A DNA stretch of 64,000 nucleotides, taken from assembly GCF_001029285.1 (NCBI RefSeq), contig NZ_LDZY01000014.1, positions 1 through 64,000 on the forward strand, in the 5' to 3' direction. This document shows positions 9,254 to 17,349 of this stretch, piece after piece (within the stretch, counting starts at the first letter, position 1; every line of letters starts with the position of its first letter). The notes under the pieces were generated by a model, which did no database searches, had not been told where the DNA came from, and was given only the letters and a program-made list of their open reading frames with translations. A program made the position numbers and the translations under genes. This DNA is from Desulfosporosinus acididurans (GTDB taxonomy: Bacteria > Bacillota > Desulfitobacteriia > Desulfitobacteriales > Desulfitobacteriaceae).

Positions 9254-9778
9254 ATGAAACAATTTAGCGGAAAAGTCCTATTCTTGGATAGGTGTGATAT
9301 CAATACCGATGAAATCATTCCAGCGAAGTACCTTACTGAAATCACTAAAGAGGCCTTAAAACCTTATCTATTAGAGGATTTGTCTCTTACCGGATTTAAA
9401 AATAAAGAAGATGTCAAGGACAAAGCAGTCATTGTGACAAGAGCTAATTTTGGTTGTGGTTCTTCCAGAGAACATGCCCCCTGGGCTTTGGAAGTTAATG
9501 GAATCAATGTCGTGATTGCTGAAAATTTTGCCAGGATATTCAGACAGAACATGTACAATTGCGGTATGTTTGCTATCGAATTACCAAAGGATAAGATCGA
9601 ATATCTTTTTGAGACCTATGCAGGCAAAGACACTTCAATAACCATTGACATTGATAACGATAAGATTGTTGTAACTTCATCAGACCAGTCAGAAAAAATA
9701 GATTTCAAAGTCGGCGAGTTTGACAAAACTCTAGTTAAAGAAGAGGGCTGGGTCGGTTACGCTGATAAAAACTATTGA
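9254..9778 (+). CDS. Isopropylmalate/homoaconitate-type dehydratase, small subunit
   Basis: A 174-residue swivel-domain subunit. An in-frame ATG at 9242 lies inside the sequence ATGGAGGGA that provides the ribosome binding site (GGAGGG 9244-9249), so ATG 9254 is the likelier start. It has the family marks DRCDINTDEIIPAKYL near the N-terminus and FGCGSSREHAPWAL. The loop after KYL, which helps set substrate choice in this family, reads TE here, unlike the YLRT of typical isopropylmalate isomerases I know. It is co-transcribed with the large subunit. The next gene has its own promoter and T-box. Confidence 0.85.
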   Translation: MKQFSGKVLFLDRCDINTDEIIPAKYLTEITKEALKPYLLEDLSLTGFKNKEDVKDKAVIVTRANFGCGSSREHAPWALEVNGINVVIAENFARIFRQNMYNCGMFAIELPKDKIEYLFETYAGKDTSITIDIDNDKIVVTSSDQSEKIDFKVGEFDKTLVKEEGWVGYADKNY

Positions 9779-9783
9779 TTGTA

Positions 9784-9812
9784 TTGACTTTTTTAAACGC
9801 ATGATCTATAAT
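9784..9812 (+). promoter_or_regulatory. Sigma-A promoter of the T-box/aminotransferase unit
   Basis: TTGACT at 9784-9789 and TATAAT at 9807-9812 with a 17-base spacer, close to consensus. It begins 6 bases after the stop of the small hydro-lyase subunit and would start transcription near 9819, just before the T-box leader. Confidence 0.85.
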
Positions 9813-9819
9813 GGCAAAA

Positions 9820-10093
9820 ATTAAATACACAAAGCTGTGACGAAAAATAGTACTTGTTTTAATATGCGCAGAGAGAAGATGGTTGGTGAAAATCTTCGTG
9901 AAGAAAACAGGGAAGCCATTTCTGAGCTGTTTAGCCGAATATATCTACCAGTAAGCTTTACCGGAGTTCCGACCGTTATAACGGAAGCGGCATTTTGTGC
10001 CGGCAGAGTGCAGAGTAACCTCTGAATTTAGGTGGTAACACGGATATGCTATTTCGCCCTAAGCTGATTAAAACAGCTTAGGGCTTTTTATTA
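9820..10093 (+). promoter_or_regulatory. T-box riboswitch, probable alanine specificity
   Basis: A tRNA-sensing transcription attenuator. Seen: the AGTA element of the specifier loop, followed by CTTGTTTT that pairs with AAAACAGG; the distal stem I sequence GCAGAGAGAAG...GGTGAAAATC; the T-box itself, AGGTGGTAACACGG at 10030-10043; and a terminator of 10 perfect pairs (10057-10066 with 10074-10083) followed by CTTTTTATT. Directly after AAAACAGG comes GAA-GCC-A, the usual position of the specifier triplet, so the codon is read as GCC (Ala). Uncharged tRNA-Ala would be expected to prevent termination and switch on the aminotransferase downstream. The 62-codon frame inside this leader is not a gene. 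Confidence 0.9.
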
Positions 10094-10170
10094 TGGGTTT
10101 TAGCTTGTTTATCGTAAAAGCAGCGATCTGTTGGGCGATTGCAAAAAATATTGTAGAAGGGTGATTTGTT

Positions 10171-11388
10171 ATGAGAACATTCAATATGTCAAAGAAACTG
10201 GATTATGTCTGTTATGATGTCCGTGGGCCTGTGCTGGAGGAAGCAGAGCGCATGCGCAGTCAAGGCATCGATATTTTGCGTTTAAATATCGGCAACCCTG
10301 CACCGTTTGGCTTTGATGCTCCTGGAGAAATAATTCACGAGATGACTGAAAATCTGCACAATGCTGAGGGATATTCGGACTCCAAGGGTATTCTCTCAGC
10401 TCGTGAAGCAATTGTAAATTACTGTGAATATAAAAAAATACCGCATGTTGGGGTAGATGATGTATATACCGGCAATGGTGTCAGCGAATTAATTGTGATG
10501 GCTATGCAGGGACTTCTCGACAATGGAGATGAGATTCTCGTTCCTGCCCCCGATTATCCGCTGTGGACGGCAGCCGTCACATTGGCAGGTGGAAAAGCCG
10601 TCCATTACATCTGTGATGAGCAGTCCGAATGGTATCCGGATATACAGGATATAAGCAAAAAAATAACCCCCAAAACAAAAGGCATTGTTATTATCAATCC
10701 GAACAATCCGACCGGTGCGGTCTATTCAGTCGAAATATTGGAACAGATTGTAGAACTTGCCCGGCAGCACGGCCTTATTATTTTCTCCGATGAAATATAT
10801 GACCGACTTATGATGGACGGTTTTCAGCACACATCCATTGCTTCATTGGCTCCTGATTTATTTGTTGTAACTCTGAACGGCCTTTCAAAATCCCATAAGA
10901 TCGCCGGATTCCGCTGCGGATGGATGTGCTTGAGCGGAGACAAGTCACAGGCACGCGGCTATATTGCCGGGTTAAACATTCTATCATCTATGCGGTTGTG
11001 TTCAAATGTACAATCGCAGTACGTCATTAAAGCAGCCCTTTCAGACATCCATACATGCGACGACACTCTTTTACCTGGAGGAAGGATCTATGAGCAGCGC
11101 GACTATATAGTCAAGGCTTTAAACAATATTCCTGGTCTTCAGGCGGTAAAACCTAAAGCTGCTTTCTATGTCTTCCCCCGGATTGATACCAAACGGTTCC
11201 ATATCACGGATGATGAAAAATTTATCCTGGACTTTCTGCATGAAAAACACATTCTTATGGTTCATGGGCGTGGATTCAACTGGCTTATGCCTGATCATTT
11301 CCGGATCGTATATTTACCCAAAATCGAGGAATTAAAAATTGCCTGTGACCGCCTAGGCGATTTTCTGGACGGGTATCGGCAGGCATGA
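10171..11388 (+). CDS. alaA: Alanine aminotransferase (AlaA-like)
   Basis: A 405-residue class I PLP aminotransferase that makes alanine from pyruvate and glutamate. The sequence is close to E. coli AlaA along its whole length, including LNIGNPAPFGFDAP, YTGNGVSELIVMAMQ, LVPAPDYPLWTAAV, GIVIINPNNPTGAVYS and the PLP-lysine region LNGLSKSHKIAGFR. The ribosome binding site is AAGGGTGA before ATG 10171. The Ala-type T-box upstream independently supports a role in alanine supply. A terminator lies about 130 bases downstream, so it stands alone. Confidence 0.9.
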   Translation: MRTFNMSKKLDYVCYDVRGPVLEEAERMRSQGIDILRLNIGNPAPFGFDAPGEIIHEMTENLHNAEGYSDSKGILSAREAIVNYCEYKKIPHVGVDDVYTGNGVSELIVMAMQGLLDNGDEILVPAPDYPLWTAAVTLAGGKAVHYICDEQSEWYPDIQDISKKITPKTKGIVIINPNNPTGAVYSVEILEQIVELARQHGLIIFSDEIYDRLMMDGFQHTSIASLAPDLFVVTLNGLSKSHKIAGFRCGWMCLSGDKSQARGYIAGLNILSSMRLCSNVQSQYVIKAALSDIHTCDDTLLPGGRIYEQRDYIVKALNNIPGLQAVKPKAAFYVFPRIDTKRFHITDDEKFILDFLHEKHILMVHGRGFNWLMPDHFRIVYLPKIEELKIACDRLGDFLDGYRQA

Positions 11389-11518
11389 TAAACTTTTGAA
11401 GTCCAATTCTGGTTTTTGCTGCTCTGTAAAATGAACTTTGATAGAGAAAGGCCTAGGTAAAACTGGTCAGCCAAAGCAGTAGGCAATGGGAATATTATGA
11501 TATGATCGGTAAGATTAA

Positions 11519-11549
11519 GTCGGGATGCTTCTGTATCCCGACATTTTTT
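11519..11549 (+). terminator. Strong terminator after the aminotransferase
   Basis: GTCGGGATGC (11519-11528) pairs with GTATCCCGAC (11533-11542), one G-U, followed by seven T. The remaining bases to 11792 hold no gene. Confidence 0.85.
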
Positions 11550-11792
11550 TAGGTGTTATACACCTATACGGTTTCCGTATTTACTTTTATGCTTGGGTAT
11601 GCGGGCTAACAAAGCGAGTGTAAATCCATTTTTTTGAAGTTAGAAAATTTGTACACAGGATATTGAAAATTAATGGAGAATACTATTCTGAAAAGTTTAG
11701 GATTTCTTAGAGCTTTTTATAATAATTCTACGCTGAGGGGCTTAGCTAAGTATCCGTAATTATATCATTATAGGCGAGAGAGGAATAATTAA

Positions 11793-13232
11793 GTGATAGA
11801 GCATTCTGAAGCTTGGCATCGTGCGATGAGACGTCGACGAAGAAATAGATTTGGGCTAATTGCATTTGCTTTCTTAGTAATCGTTCTTTGCTTAATAACA
11901 TTTAAACACACCGGAAAAATGACGAACAGTAATGCGATGTCCGTAACGCCCCAGTCCTCAACAGTCAAAATTCCCGACGCAGTTAAAACTGCTCTCCAAG
12001 CAGCAGCTTCAGCGAGACATCCAGATTTACTGAGAAAATTCCCCTATCCTTTTAAGGCCATGTTAGCTATTTCTTCAGATATCGACATGACTACGTTAGG
12101 GGAGTTTGAAGAGTATCATAGATTTCTAAATACTAAGGAACAAACTCCCTATGGGCAAGGTTTAGGATTGGATATTGGAGATTCCTCCTGGCTATATATC
12201 GCGAATGACACCAAAGAAAAAGTTGATAAAGAAGGACACACTATTGACTATTCAATGTCCTATTTCCAAGGCATTGATCCAAATAAGCTTAAAGACGCGA
12301 AGAAAATAGTCCATTATTTTAAAGTTGGGTGGATTGATTCTTTGCATACCTTTGGGGACTTTTCACGAAATGATCACTCGATTAAATTCACGCGCGCTTT
12401 AGCTGTCGCCGCATGGAATGCAATGAACCAGAGTGGATTTAAACCTGAAGTTTGGATTAACCATGGATCTGAAACGAATGTTCAGAACTTCGGAATTTAT
12501 AATTCTCATAATCTTTTTAAATACCAGCAAGGGGATAACCCTAAATCGCCGTACTATCATACAGACCTGACGCTTAAGAATGGGATTCGTTATGTTTGGG
12601 ATTCTATGGGGGAAAATCAGTTTAGCTGGGATGACCCTTTGTTTCCAATTCATTTACGTGATGGTCAAAAGGTCTGGGGTTTCCATCGTTATACGAATGA
12701 ACGAACTAAAGGTAAGATTAATTGGACTTGGGAAACACAATTTATATCACGGCAACTTACAAAAACAAGGCTGGATCAGCTTGTTCAAGAAGATAAGTAT
12801 TCGATTGTGACCCAACATTTAGGTAAAGGGAATACAGGTTTTCCTTTTACTCCGGAAGGAGTTAAAACACTTAATTTATTGAAAAGTTACAATGATGATG
12901 GAAAAATATTAGTTGCTCGAACTTCCCGCTTGTTGGATTATGCTAGAAGTCAAAAACATGTACATTATTCACTCGTCCAGTTAAACGGTAAGACCTACAT
13001 CAATATTAATACCATAGACGATCAAGTCTTAGGTTCAAGTATTCCGTCAATAGATGAGGTTCGCGGACTCACGTTTTATGTCAATGATCCATCGAGTACC
13101 TACTTGTTCTTAAATATGAATCCAATAAATGCTGATGATATACAATGTAACCCTCGGGATGAAAAAGGCAGAAAAAGTATAGAGATAAAATGGTTTAAAC
13201 CTGATTATACCGATTATACCAAGGCGGAATAG
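11793..13232 (+). CDS. Membrane-anchored protein, possible polysaccharide-deacetylase fold
   Basis: A 479-residue protein starting at GTG 11793 (GAGAGAGG upstream). A positively charged N-terminus (AMRRRRRNRFG) precedes one hydrophobic helix near residues 22-40, so the bulk lies outside the cell. The extracytoplasmic part opens with FPYPFKAMLAISSDIDMT, which resembles the first strand of NodB-like deacetylases with its acidic pair (SSDID), and later has the polar stretches SLHTFGDFSRNDH and WINHGSETN, which could supply metal ligands. I do not recognise a named family; an envelope-sugar function is an inference from this pattern. It is flanked by terminators and stands alone. Confidence 0.5.
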   Translation: MIEHSEAWHRAMRRRRRNRFGLIAFAFLVIVLCLITFKHTGKMTNSNAMSVTPQSSTVKIPDAVKTALQAAASARHPDLLRKFPYPFKAMLAISSDIDMTTLGEFEEYHRFLNTKEQTPYGQGLGLDIGDSSWLYIANDTKEKVDKEGHTIDYSMSYFQGIDPNKLKDAKKIVHYFKVGWIDSLHTFGDFSRNDHSIKFTRALAVAAWNAMNQSGFKPEVWINHGSETNVQNFGIYNSHNLFKYQQGDNPKSPYYHTDLTLKNGIRYVWDSMGENQFSWDDPLFPIHLRDGQKVWGFHRYTNERTKGKINWTWETQFISRQLTKTRLDQLVQEDKYSIVTQHLGKGNTGFPFTPEGVKTLNLLKSYNDDGKILVARTSRLLDYARSQKHVHYSLVQLNGKTYININTIDDQVLGSSIPSIDEVRGLTFYVNDPSSTYLFLNMNPINADDIQCNPRDEKGRKSIEIKWFKPDYTDYTKAE

Positions 13233-13382
13233 ATATGGTCATAATGATTATATGCTGGGCATGATTCGCGGGAATGGAATGATTTTGTGAAATGAAGAAT
13301 GCCGAAATACTGGGTTTGGCTTCTGGTGGTGGCCAGCAGATGATAATATGGAAAAACCGGAGTGTTAAGCGATACAATTATT

Positions 13383-13413
13383 AAACGGAGCAATTTACTG
13401 CTCCGTTTTTATT
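13383..13413 (+). terminator. Terminator after the membrane-anchored protein gene
   Basis: AAACGGAGCA (13383-13392) pairs perfectly with TGCTCCGTTT (13399-13408), followed by a T-rich run. Confidence 0.85.
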
Positions 13414-13469
13414 TATTGATATAATCAGTCACCCGCACACTCAGTGGAGAAGAACAAGGAGAAAATTTA

Positions 13470-13772
13470 ATGAATATTAGACAAGAAAGAGAAAGAGAGA
13501 CCGTTCTTAGGAATTTCTTTACGGCTGATGGCAAATTAAAACAGATTCCTGTTCAACGAAAGAAAAAATTAATTGTATTGGAACGCATATTAGAGGGATT
13601 CATTGTTGGGCAAAGATATTTGGAAAAAGAGATTAACGAGCATATTAAAAAATATCATCCGGATTACGCTACTATTCGGCGTGAGTTTATTATCAACAAC
13701 TATATGTATCGAGAGAATGGGATCTATGAAATGAATCCTCCGGAATTGTGGAGAAGAGAGGATCTACTCTAG
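13470..13772 (+). CDS. DUF2087-family protein
   Basis: A 100-residue protein with a good site AAGGAG before ATG 13470. The pattern FFTADGKLKQIP, then KKKLIVLERILEGF, GQRYLEKEINEHI and TIRREFIINNYMYRENGIYE matches DUF2087, a small domain often found alone or fused to helix-turn-helix regulators. The exact function is not known; the conserved arginines and the wHTH-like shape suggest a DNA-binding or regulatory role. It is a single gene between a terminator and the promoter of the next MarR gene. Confidence 0.75.
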   Translation: MNIRQERERETVLRNFFTADGKLKQIPVQRKKKLIVLERILEGFIVGQRYLEKEINEHIKKYHPDYATIRREFIINNYMYRENGIYEMNPPELWRREDLL

Positions 13773-13803
13773 ACTGAAAGCATATCAAATTAGTATATGT
13801 TGT

Positions 13804-13851
13804 TGACATTAGTTATCCTCTGAAATACAATTAGTATAACAATAATTGTTG
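13804..13851 (+). promoter_or_regulatory. Promoter and palindromic operator of the MarR/MFS unit
   Basis: TTGACA 13804-13809 and TACAAT 13827-13832 with a 17-base spacer. The perfect palindrome AACAAT-A-ATTGTT spans 13839-13851, exactly where transcription should start. A bound MarR dimer here would block initiation, so it is a candidate autoregulatory operator. Confidence 0.7.
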
Positions 13852-13875
13852 AAACAAGTAAATGAGGGTATCAGT

Positions 13876-14328
13876 ATGTATATGTTTACAACTTATGATG
13901 AATCGGTAGGACAACTGACAAATCAAACCAATAAACTAATAATGCGCTATTTAAACTCAAAACTTGAATTGTATGATATTACTCTTGAGCAGTGGATTGT
14001 ATTATTGAAATTATCACAGCAAGATAAAATCACACAGAAGAAATTGGCCGAAAATGTTGATAAGGATCAACCTACTTTGGCAAGGATATTGGATATTTTA
14101 GAAAGGAAAAAACTTGTTGAAAGAAAACCTAATGAAAAGGATAGAAGAGCATTTAGTGTTCAAATGACTGAGAAAGGAATAAACCTAAAGAAGCATGTGA
14201 CACCTCTTCTTGAAAATTTATTTGCAACAATAGTTGAGGGAATCTCGGATGAGGAAATGGAAACATATAAACGTGTTCTCTTGAAAATAAACAGAAATAT
14301 TACTATTCAAGAAAAGGTGGAGAAATAA
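13876..14328 (+). CDS. MarR-family transcriptional regulator
   Basis: A 150-residue winged-helix repressor. ATG 13876 is preferred over TTG 13846 because GAGGG at 13864-13868 has the right 7-base spacing. Features: a recognition-helix segment QKKLAENVDKDQPTLARILDILERKKLV and the wing ERKPNEKDRRAFSVQMTEKG, both standard for MarR. Its stop abuts the start of the MFS transporter gene, so the two form an operon. By analogy it represses that exporter and itself until an effector binds; the effector cannot be predicted. Confidence 0.88.
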   Translation: MYMFTTYDESVGQLTNQTNKLIMRYLNSKLELYDITLEQWIVLLKLSQQDKITQKKLAENVDKDQPTLARILDILERKKLVERKPNEKDRRAFSVQMTEKGINLKKHVTPLLENLFATIVEGISDEEMETYKRVLLKINRNITIQEKVEK

Positions 14329-15546
14329 TTGCAAGGACTAAATTTAAAATCTTCGGACAGACTTTGGACGAAAAGGTATACCTTAATTTTAATCATAAAT
14401 TTATTTGTTTACATTGCTTTTTATTTATTGGTACCGACTTTACCTGCATTTGCTAAACAGATTGGCGGGAGTAATTTACAAGCTAGTCTAGTAGTTAGTG
14501 GATTTTCTATATCTTCGCTTATATGTAGGGCAGTGACCGGAAATCTAGCTGATAAAGTGAATAGGAAGCCGCTTTTAGTAATTGGTCTCTTTATTTTAGC
14601 TTTATGCACTTTTTCTTATATGTTCCTCCCAATATCGGCAGTCATAGTTGTACGCATTCTTCAAGGGGTTGGTTGGGGAATGTCATCTACAGTTATTGCT
14701 GCCGTAGTTTCGGAAATGGTTCCCGGTAAACTTAGAGGCGAAGGAATGGGATATTATTCACTATCTATGATAATTTCGATGTCTTTGGCGCCAATTATCG
14801 CAATTATGGTTATGAATAGTTATAAGTTCAATGTAGTCGCTGCGTTTTCTATAATTCTAGTTGGTGTTGCAATGCTATTATTACAATTATTGAAGATTCC
14901 TCACAATAAGGTCCAAAGGGTAGGACATAAAAAAGAAAATATTATTGTACTGAGAGATTTATTTGAAAAGAGGGCGTTGTTTCCATCGTTTCTTTGTTTT
15001 TTATTGGTAATTCCTTTGTGCGGAATTATGAGTTATATCATGTTATATGGTCAAGAAATAAAGTTATCTAACATTTGGATATATTTTATTGGACATGTCT
15101 CAATGATTTTAGTGACAAGATCTTTTGTTGGAAAGTTATTTGACAGAAAAGGTCATGCTGTAGTAATTATACCCGGAGCAATATCAATGATCATAGGACT
15201 CGGAATACTCTCTTACGTACATTCTGTTACTACTCTGGTTATTTCGTCACTATTTTACGGGTTTGGATATGGTGCAGTTCAGCCATCATTACAGGCCTGG
15301 GCGGTAAACAGATCACCAGTTGAGCGTATAGGTGCGGCAAATGGAACGTTCTTATCCTCAATGGACTTAAGCTTTACCATTGGTTCAATAGTATTAAGCC
15401 TCATTGCAGAAATTAAGAGTTATGCTATAATGTATCGATTTTCTGATATCTTTATGGTTGTTTTCTTATTGGTATACGGTTTTAGACTATTGAAGGAAAA
15501 GAATAGTAATATCAATGATGAAGACTTGTTGGAAAATGTGAGTTAA
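14329..15546 (+). CDS. MFS efflux transporter
   Basis: A 405-residue major facilitator protein with 12 predicted helices, starting at TTG 14329 directly after the MarR stop (site AAGGTGG at 14315-14321). It has the cytoplasmic loop motif GNLADKVNRKPLLVIG between helices 2 and 3 and GVGWGMSSTVIAAVVSEMVP in helix 4-5, in keeping with drug/proton antiporters. The close MarR partner supports export of a toxic compound; the substrate is unknown. A terminator follows at 15583-15628. Confidence 0.85.
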   Translation: MQGLNLKSSDRLWTKRYTLILIINLFVYIAFYLLVPTLPAFAKQIGGSNLQASLVVSGFSISSLICRAVTGNLADKVNRKPLLVIGLFILALCTFSYMFLPISAVIVVRILQGVGWGMSSTVIAAVVSEMVPGKLRGEGMGYYSLSMIISMSLAPIIAIMVMNSYKFNVVAAFSIILVGVAMLLLQLLKIPHNKVQRVGHKKENIIVLRDLFEKRALFPSFLCFLLVIPLCGIMSYIMLYGQEIKLSNIWIYFIGHVSMILVTRSFVGKLFDRKGHAVVIIPGAISMIIGLGILSYVHSVTTLVISSLFYGFGYGAVQPSLQAWAVNRSPVERIGAANGTFLSSMDLSFTIGSIVLSLIAEIKSYAIMYRFSDIFMVVFLLVYGFRLLKEKNSNINDEDLLENVS

Positions 15547-15582
15547 ATTAAAAATATCGGAGATTGTTCCGAAAACAGAACT

Positions 15583-15628
15583 CACTTAGACTCCGGGATC
15601 AATTCTCGGGAATCTAAGTGTTTTTTTT
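15583..15628 (+). terminator. Terminator of the MarR/MFS operon
   Basis: CACTTAGA (15583-15590) pairs with TCTAAGTG (15613-15620), extended by imperfect pairs, then eight T. Confidence 0.85.
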
Positions 15629-15788
15629 GCCCTAAAGTGGCTCGATATTTAGTTTAGTTCTAGTTCAATACTAATCATTGAAGTACGTTATTAAAATTGG
15701 CTGAATAAATACTTTCGGTATTGGTAGTTGATTTGGAATTGTTTTAGGTAAATAATTAAATTGGATGAATCCAATGAGGTGATTTGGT

Positions 15789-17306
15789 ATGCGGCTAGTC
15801 ATTGATAGAGAAAATCATACACCTGTTTATATTCAGATTTTTGAGCAGATACGTAGGATGATTATAGCCGGTGAGCTTTCACCTGGTTTCAGACTTCCGC
15901 CTGAAAGGAAGTTGGCTCAAAGTCTTGGCGTCAATAGGACGACGATTTTAAACGCTTATCGCGAGTTAAAAGCTGAAGGATTGGTAGGTTCTCATGTTGG
16001 AAATGGAACTGTTGTCCTTTCCTGTCTTCAGGACGAGTCGGATTTACTCAATTTCACTTCACAAGAACCTGCTTGGGATCAGATTTTTAGTCATCATGCC
16101 AATGATTTTGATTCCTATATTCTAAAGGACTTATTAACCTTAGCAAGCAGGAAAGACGTGATTTCTTTTGCCACAGGAATGGCTTCTCCGGAAACCGGGC
16201 CGCTAAATGCTTTTCTTGGCATCGAGAAAGAATTAATTGAAAGCAGAAATTATAAGCCTTTGCTTCATTCTCCTACAGAAGGCTTCAGATCGTTACGTGA
16301 GGCTATTTCCGGTTTGATGCATAAACGTGGTGTATATTGCAGCTATGATGAGATCATGCTTCTTTCGGGTTCACAACAAGGTCTGGATGTGGCAGCAAGG
16401 ATGATCCTTGATCCAGGGGATATCGTTGTCGTCGAAGAACCTTCATTTTTCCCCGCGATTCAGGCGTTCAAATCCATCGGCGCCAGAGTCATGGGAATTC
16501 CGATTGATGAAAAGGGCATGAGAGTCGACTTGCTTGAACAGTTATTACAAAGGTACAGACCAAAATTGATTTACACAATACCAACATTTCACAATCCTAC
16601 AGGGACAGAAATGGAGTTGGAACGAAGGATACGACTGATTGAACTTGCCTATAAATATAAGGTTTTGATTATTGAGGACGATGCCTATGGAGACCTTTGT
16701 TATGAAGGTCATTCACTTCCTTTGCTGAAAGCAATGGATAATGAAGGCTATGTTATTTATTTAAGTACCTTTTCCAAAACTGTTTATTCAGGTTTGAGAT
16801 TGGGTTGGATGACGGCGCATAAAAAGGTTATAAAAAAATTTGCTGCCGCAAAACAAATTATGGATTTGCATTCCAGTAGTTTATCCCAATGGATAATTGA
16901 ACAGTTTATAAAAAGCGGGGGACTTGAAGCGCATATTCCCAGGCTTTGTAAAGACTATCGAGAAAAAAGAGATGCGATGTACGATGCACTGACTAAAAAT
17001 GCGCCGTCAGATTTGCTATGGAATATGCCTAGAGGAGGTTACTACATTTGGTGTAAACTTCCGAGCGGCGTTTCGGCAGCAAAACTGATTACCAAAGCGG
17101 CAGAACGCAAAGTGGTTTTTGTTCCGGGAACTCCTTTTTTCACCTCGGGGCAGGGTGACGATTATATACGTTTAAACTTTACCTTTGAAGAACTTAAAGA
17201 TATTACAGATGGGATTCAAAGGTTATGTGCAGCTATGAAAGAGTTAATAGATGAGCAAAATTATTGCGACGTTTATCCTGCACTGGAGATTAATCCCATT
17301 GTTTAA
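15789..17306 (+). CDS. MocR-type GntR/aminotransferase fusion regulator
   Basis: A 505-residue protein. Residues 1-75 form a GntR winged helix (PVYIQIFEQIRRMI, LPPERKLAQSLGVNRTTI), followed by a class I aminotransferase-like domain from about residue 115 with the PLP-lysine motif STFSKTVYSGLRLGW and PTFHNPTGTEM. MocR regulators sense amino acids or PLP derivatives rather than acting as enzymes in most studied cases. A true aminotransferase (43 bases after) and a racemase-family gene follow in the same direction. The simplest reading is that it controls these two, but no operator was located. Confidence 0.88.
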   Translation: MRLVIDRENHTPVYIQIFEQIRRMIIAGELSPGFRLPPERKLAQSLGVNRTTILNAYRELKAEGLVGSHVGNGTVVLSCLQDESDLLNFTSQEPAWDQIFSHHANDFDSYILKDLLTLASRKDVISFATGMASPETGPLNAFLGIEKELIESRNYKPLLHSPTEGFRSLREAISGLMHKRGVYCSYDEIMLLSGSQQGLDVAARMILDPGDIVVVEEPSFFPAIQAFKSIGARVMGIPIDEKGMRVDLLEQLLQRYRPKLIYTIPTFHNPTGTEMELERRIRLIELAYKYKVLIIEDDAYGDLCYEGHSLPLLKAMDNEGYVIYLSTFSKTVYSGLRLGWMTAHKKVIKKFAAAKQIMDLHSSSLSQWIIEQFIKSGGLEAHIPRLCKDYREKRDAMYDALTKNAPSDLLWNMPRGGYYIWCKLPSGVSAAKLITKAAERKVVFVPGTPFFTSGQGDDYIRLNFTFEELKDITDGIQRLCAAMKELIDEQNYCDVYPALEINPIV

Positions 17307-17349
17307 TATAGTTGGTTTTTATTTTTAGTGAGATGAAGGAGGAGTTAGT

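Noticed and set aside
9837-10025. 62-codon open frame between the hydro-lyase and aminotransferase genes
   Set aside because: It lies wholly within the T-box leader, its codons coincide with stem I elements, and it has no ribosome binding site.
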